64,000 bases of DNA from Siderastrea siderea (Eukaryota > Cnidaria > Anthozoa > Scleractinia > Rhizangiidae), in the NCBI GenBank assembly GCA_964030785.1, contig OZ034969.1, positions 38,831,701 through 38,895,700 of the forward strand, in the 5' to 3' direction. Below, in pieces: positions 59,475 to 64,000 of this stretch. The notes below the pieces were generated by a model. The model worked only from the letters and a program-made list of their open reading frames with translations, was not told the origin of the DNA and did not search any database. Position 1 is the first letter of the stretch, and every line of letters starts with the position of its first letter. The translations under genes were made by a program, and so were the position numbers.

Positions 59475-59703
59475 AACCTTTAATTGAAAATATTTTTTGG
59501 TGGGGCGGTTTATTTCGGTTAAGTAGTAAATCCGGTAGTTAACAAATACTTCCTGATTGTCAGAGGTTTATTTAAGAATTTTAAAGCTTCTTTCATTATA
59601 TTCTAGCGACAAAAGGAGCTTGAATATAATGAAAGAAGCATTAAAATTCTTAAATAAACCTCTGACAATCAGGTGGTATTTGTTAACTACCGGATTTACT
59701 ACT
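59475..59703. repeat. Right terminal inverted repeat (hairpin-forming)
   Basis: 229 bp, exact reverse complement of 43248-43476, including the three arm mismatches and the loop orientation. Outer arm and loop therefore match the left end in configuration. CT at 59702-59703 is the last base pair of the element. Confidence 0.95.
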
Positions 59704-59708
59704 AATTA
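59704..59708. repeat. Right target-site duplication of the Polinton
   Basis: AATTA directly follows the terminal CT and matches 43243-43247. Confidence 0.8.
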
Positions 59709-60090
59709 CTATCAAAGCACTATGGGAGCTTTGTTTACTATGACATCAAAGGACGTGGTTGTTGCACACGGAACCCAGGCAAACGAGCAGACCACAGCCG
59801 CAGTGGCAAAACATAAGGATTTATATGGAACTCAATCGATAGTTTAGTCAGGAAACTACAAATGACAATAAATAGCCAACAAAGTTTACATAGATCAAAT
59901 ATTGTTCTTGTGTTGTTTCTTGACTTCTGCAAGTCTTTCAACCGCATTTCAGCCAGCTTTTAGGTTTCCGAAATCGTTTTCCTTCGATTCAGTTAGCAGA
60001 CGTTCTGCGCATACGTTCTGCGCATCTATTCGAGTTTCTTAAGAGATTTTCCCACTAATACAACAATATTTTTGCGCGGTTAATCACTAT

Positions 60091-60321
60091 GTGGAAAAGG
60101 CAGATCTTAGCAAGGGCTATCAGAATCCAAAAAGAAAATTGGGAGTAACCACGCATTTTTCAGAGATAATTGAGCTTAAATTTGGAAAGAAATTGCCATA
60201 CCTTCTTTGTATTTTAACGCTTTTTAAGAATTATGGTTGCTTAATTATCTCTGAAATGTTTGTCTACCCGCATTTTTCTTTTTGGATTCCAATAACCCTT
60301 GTTAAGATCTACTTTTCCCCC
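60091..60321. repeat. Fold-back element
   Basis: Arm 60091-60177 (GTGGAAAAGGCAGATCTTAG...TTTCAGAGATAATTGAGC) pairs imperfectly with 60236-60321 (GCTTAATTATCTCTGAAA...TTAAGATCTACTTTTCCCCC) around a loop of about 58 nt. Non-coding, in the cadherin intron. Likely a MITE. Confidence 0.7.
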
Positions 60322-61047
60322 ATAGTCGTAACCTTTGCAACAATACATCTGTATTAGGAGGTACCGTTAAAAGAGCAAATTATTCCATTCGTGTTTCCTG
60401 GAGTTTCTTTTGTTAAAACAATCCTATCTATGTATCTCTTGAATAATCGCCAACGGACAAAAGACGCAAAAGGTGACTGGAATGTTCCAACACAGAATTC
60501 CATTTTCAAACACGTCAGCCAAATCAAACATTGCCCATACCGGATTACATTAAGTAACCAAAACCGGAAATGGACTGTTCTCATCGACTATGTTTGCTTC
60601 ACAATCAACACAAGTAAAATCACGATATACTCCAGGAAAAAAAACCTGTCCTAGGAACACACCCCTGCTCGCTTTGATTTAACGCTATTTCTCTTAAATT
60701 TTATCGCAACTTATTGAATACTACTGAGAGTGAAATCATTGATAAACAACACATGTTGTCACTCTAAACAGTAGGAAACACAGACGGGTGCAGACACCCT
60801 AAAAAAAATTCAAATTTTGTTCACCCACGAAACAGGTATCGGTATGGGATACACCAGCGCCCCACATAGCCCGATGATACAGCGAAGTTCTTTTCTTGGG
60901 AATACCGAAGATCTCGCGAACATCAGGGAATCTACACGAGAGCTCACGGAAATGACCAAAGAAATGTGCTCAGGAATGCATTTCATTCCACTCCACTACA
61001 ATATCTCGTAGTTGCTATCGCAACCATGAGATAAAAATACCACTCAC

Positions 61048-61997
61048 CTGTTCGGCCTCCTGTGTTAGGCGTGTCAGGGTCTTTCTTCACCTGAAGATTA
61101 ACAGAGCAAACATCTGTTTGGACACCATCCGTGGCACTGATAGTAATGTTACAATTAAAACCTGGCCACAGTTCTTGTTGGCTGTATATACTTCCACTAT
61201 GGTCGATTACAAAATAAGCGCTGCAAGTTTCCACGTCCTTCCCGTTTATGATGGAATAAGTAACATTAGCATTGGATCCGTAGTCTGCATCGGAGGCTGA
61301 AACACGGAACAGTGGGTTTCTTAAATCTGGTGGTGCTTGGAAGGTAACTAATGTTTTACATTCTGTGAACACAGGAGGTGAATCATTTGTATCCTCCACG
61401 GTAATGGAGACGTTCGCGAAAGATTCCAAACTTGGATTGCCATTGTCAGCTGCCCTGACTTGAAATTTATATTCTACTCGAACGGCGTTCAATTTCAGTC
61501 TCTTTAAAGTTGTAATTGCTCCATTTGCGGCATTGATTGCGAACATTTCATTAACTGAGTGCGTGGCATCATGCTGCCTTTGCACTAACGAGTATGTAAG
61601 TTGACCATTGGAGCCACTGTCTTTATCGTGTGCTGTTACGTTCATAATTAAATATCCAATCGGTATATTTTCTGACACGTTGGCTGAATAGGAGCTTCTG
61701 GTGAAATATGGATAATTATCATTGACGTCCTCCACGTATATAACTAGCGTGGTGTTTGTTCGAAACTTTCCATCGGTTGCTTGGATACGCAATGTCACTT
61801 TACTCGTGTTCTCACGATCCAGCGTTCCTGTGACAGTAATATTCCCAGATGAAGCATCGATAGAAAACTTTTCTTTGTACTCACTGGGCAGCAAACTGTA
61901 AGTAACGATGGAGTTGATGCCATAGTCTGCATCGGTGGCTTGCACTTGGAATATAACAGTTCCATTTTCCACGTTTTCTTTAAGAGAGATGTTAGTT
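61048..61997 (-). CDS. Cadherin-family gene, membrane-proximal ectodomain exon
   Basis: A 950-nt exon runs from acceptor TTATTATAG/ (ending 61998) to donor ACAG/GTGAGT (from 61047). It encodes about 316 residues with cadherin repeats marked by DADYG, DRENTSKVTL, DVNDNYPYF, DKDSGSNGQL, DTNDSPPVF and DADYGSN, which are calcium-binding positions between repeats. N-glycosylation sites are frequent. It ends DPDTPNTGGRT in phase 1, continued by the transmembrane exon at 41664. The exon is intact; the gene extends beyond the window on the upstream side. Confidence 0.88.
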
Positions 61998-62619
61998 CTA
62001 TAATAAAAAGTGAAACAGAATTACTTGTAGAACCTTCACTCGTTAAAGTCAAACGAACGCGCTATTTTCAAGCTTTCCTCGTGGTCATTTGGTAACCATT
62101 AAGGTCGTTTTGTGAGAGGGAGCCATACCCATGCTAGTGACTCTGTTTCATGACAAAAAGTTGAATGACATCAACTGAATTAAAAATAGATTTCTATATG
62201 TAACTCGCATCATTAGGATACTAGGAGAATAATAGTCCCCATGGGTGCATGTTGGTTCATCGCATGGATAGATTCAAGCATTTGGTTAGGTTTGCCAAAA
62301 GTTTGCAGGGGTCCATTTGTACGCCTGGGTGCAGAAAGTCACTTTCGAGCAGAGTGTTACGAGAAATCTTAAGCTAAAGGAGAAAGCAGTTTTGACAATC
62401 CGTTCCCCTTTCTGGATTTCTAGTATCTTTTGTTTGTTGTTGTTGTTGTTGTTGTCAATTTCAGCGATTCATTTAAGATTCATTCATTTTATGACCAGTT
62501 TTTAATTGGCAGAATCAACATATTTTTCGAATCTTTTCTGGCATCAGGTTGCTCAAAGAGCAGATAAAGTTTTCCAATGGATATATCCCTAACCAGATGA
62601 CAAAATTGATCTTATCTGG

Positions 62620-62710
62620 CACATTTGGTCCGCCGGTTAGCTATTTTTCGAACTGGGGCCAGAACCCAACTCTGGCGGCCGTTTCCACTAGACCAGCGTG
62701 CCTCAACTAA
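62620..62710 (-). other. tRNA-like / SINE fragment
   Basis: Minus-strand sequence GTTGAGGCACGCTGGTCTAGTGGAAACGGC followed by TTGGGTTCTGGCCCCAGTTCGAAAAA has D-arm-like and T-loop-like (GTTCGAA) parts. It is probably a diverged tRNA-derived repeat rather than a tRNA gene. Confidence 0.35.
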
Positions 62711-62794
62711 CAAAATATTAAATAAGATTCCTCAACAATCTTTTAAAAGATTTTAAAATACATGATATTCAGAAATAATGTCCATAACCAATCA

Positions 62795-63555
62795 TCTTTG
62801 CAAGATGCCCACGTACTTTCCGTTATGGAATAAGTAATATTGGACTGCACTCTGCTGAAAAGCAAAACATTTGGTTTCTTAAATCGGAAGGTGTTTGAAA
62901 GGTAACTAACTTTTCATATCCTGTGAACAAAGGAGGTGAATCATTAACATCCTCCACGGTGATGGAAACGTTCGTGAACGATTCCAAACTTGGCTTGCCA
63001 TTGTCAGCTGCCTTGACTTGAAATTTATATTCTTCTCGAGGGGCATTTAGTTTTAGTCTCTTTAAAGTTGTAATGGCCCCATTTGTGGCATTGATTGAGA
63101 ATGTTTCATTAACTGAGTGTGCAGTTTCATGCGGCCTTTGCATTAACGAGTAGGTAACTTGACCATTGGAGCCACTGTCTTTATCCTGTGCTGTTATGTT
63201 CATAATTAAATATCCAATAGGTATATTTTCTGACACGTTGGCTGAATAGGAGCTTCTGGTGAAATATGGATAATTATCATTGACGTCCTGCACGTTTATA
63301 ACTAGCGTGGTGTTTGTTCGGAACTTTCCATCGGTTGCTTGGATACGCAAGGTGACTTCACCTGTGTTCTCACGATCCAGCTTTCCGGTAACAGTAATAT
63401 TCCCGGATGAAGCATCAATGGAAAATACCGCTTTGTACTCACTGGGCAGCAAACTGTAAGTAATGATGGAGTTGTTGCCATAGTCTGCATCGGTGGCTTG
63501 CACTTGGAATATAACAGTTCCATTTTTCACGTTTTCCTCAACAGAGATGTTAGTT
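62795..63555 (-). pseudogene. Second cadherin ectodomain exon, tandem copy, degenerate 3' end
   Basis: It begins after TTGTTATAG/ with the same AACTAACATCTC start as the exon at 61997. It encodes a closely related run of repeats (DADYGNN, DRENTGEVTL, DVNDNYPYF, DKDSGSNGQV, DVNDSPPLF). Near 62855 a deletion of about 14-15 nt relative to the other copy removes the DADYG calcium site and shifts the frame to a stop at 62823. Homology fades at about 62795 with no donor. It is a damaged duplicate of the ectodomain exon. Confidence 0.75.
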
Positions 63556-63743
63556 CTATAACAAGAAGTCAAACAAAGTTATCTGAATAGCCTTTAGTCC
63601 TCTCAGTCACAAGAATATACTAACTGCATGTTTTCAAGATTTCCTTATTGAGGCTGACAAATAACAAGTAGTAACTTACATTACTTCCAAAACAGGAAAC
63701 AAGGAACCAAAAAGAGAGAGAGAGAGAGAAAGAGAAAAAATAT

Positions 63744-63818
63744 CTGGCCTCGGTGGGGTTCGTACCCTGACCTTTGAAGAGATCTCCCATTGCTCTACCA
63801 ACTGAGCCACAAGGCCAG
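63744..63818 (-). other. tRNA-derived element (tRNA-like, not functional)
   Basis: On the minus strand CTGGCC...GGCCAG forms a 6-bp acceptor-like stem. GTGGCTCAGTTGGTAGAGC fits a D-arm/A box, and GGGTACGAACCCC fits a T-arm/B box (GTACGAA for GTTCGAA). The anticodon arm contains GAGATCTC and does not fold properly. It is likely the head of a SINE. Confidence 0.6.
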
Positions 63819-63834
63819 CTTGGGATGTCTGTCT

Positions 63835-63875
63835 CGAAGGACGTAGGTTCGAATCCTACCGGGTACAGAGTGAGT
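63835..63875 (+). other. Second tRNA-like half (B box) in opposite orientation
   Basis: GGACGTAGGTTCGAATCCTACCGGGTA holds a perfect 5-bp T-stem and GTTCGAATCC B box on the plus strand, head to head with the tRNA-like element at 63744-63818. No complete tRNA can be drawn from it, so it is a SINE-type remnant. Confidence 0.5.
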
Positions 63876-64000
63876 TTGTTCTTTCCTTCCTCCGTGTTGG
63901 GCTCACTATTACGTATGCTGGAAGAAATGTAAGTAATTTCTTCCCATTTGTCATACATAGGACTGAGCGTGGATATTTCTTGTTATATTCGTGATGAGAC

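Larger units (their letters stand above)
43248..59703. mobile_element. Polinton/Maverick element, adintovirus-like, 16,456 bp
   Basis: Identical 229-bp inverted termini start with AG and end with CT, and AATTA flanks both sides. Inside are the diagnostic genes: protein-primed DNA polymerase B, retrovirus-like integrase, A32-type packaging ATPase, double-jelly-roll major capsid and minor capsid proteins, plus accessory virion genes. Size, ends and gene set fit a Polinton; capsid plus integrase plus PolB fits the adintovirus concept of virus-like animal elements. Several genes carry stops or frame breaks, so this copy is unlikely to be autonomous. It sits in a cadherin intron with no sign of exon damage. 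Confidence 0.95.

Noticed and set aside
63744..63875. Functional tRNA gene(s)
   Set aside because: The anticodon arm does not fold and the second half lacks an acceptor stem; more likely SINE sequence.
1..64000. CRISPR array or bacterial operon
   Set aside because: No regularly spaced direct repeats. Splice sites, SINEs and LINEs show animal DNA.

Overview
The window looks like a piece of an animal genome, most likely an anthozoan cnidarian such as a stony coral. The reasons are AT-rich, repeat-dense non-coding DNA, split cadherin exons with consensus splice sites, a class A GPCR relic, tRNA-derived SINEs, RTE-like and L1/Tx1-like LINEs, a Penelope-like element and a Polinton/Maverick element of the adintovirus type. 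Species assignment is inference; nothing here fixes it.

Layout. 1-3.7 kb: mostly uninterpretable, with decayed charged-repeat exons like those that begin some cnidarian Helitron-type genes. 3.75-5.33 kb: endonuclease part of a broken RTE-like LINE. 5.33-22.8 kb: a degraded tandem array of a roughly 1.9-kb non-coding unit, itself hit by a 5'-truncated LINE (6905-8441, with target duplications), a GATCCC-rich tract, a 2.5-kb unrelated segment (11.4-13.86 kb, with a nested palindromic MITE) and a further 1.9-kb interruption (18.6-20.5 kb). 22.8-31 kb: largely featureless, with one piggyBac-like MITE. 31-34.7 kb: tRNA SINE, deleted hAT element, Penelope-like element fused to a broken GPCR. 38.7-63.6 kb: the 3' part of a cadherin-family gene on the minus strand, with two related ectodomain exons, a transmembrane exon and two short cytoplasmic exons whose splice phases fit together.

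Centrepiece. An almost full-size Polinton, 43248-59703 (16,456 bp), sits in the cadherin intron between the last ectodomain exon and the transmembrane exon. It has identical 229-bp terminal inverted repeats starting AG and ending CT, flanked by AATTA duplications. Each terminal repeat is itself a 182-bp hairpin. It carries protein-primed DNA polymerase B, an rve integrase, an A32-type packaging ATPase, major and minor capsid proteins, a collagen-like fibre, a membrane-active-type virion protein, a phospholipase A2 domain fused to a protease stub, a zinc-ribbon late-transcription-factor-like protein and about eight unassigned small proteins. Minus-strand genes fill the left arm and the polymerase arm. 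Plus-strand virion genes occupy 49.1-54.0 kb.

The element is damaged: in-frame stops in the ATPase and polymerase and one-base frame breaks in four genes (three at A-runs). Yet the terminal repeats are identical and about a dozen ORFs are open. The least explained part is a 0.64-kb gene-free segment at 44.78-45.41 kb. It holds a candidate structured RNA closed by an 11-bp long-range helix and, right next to it, ten copies of GTCAC/GTGAC in 86 bp.
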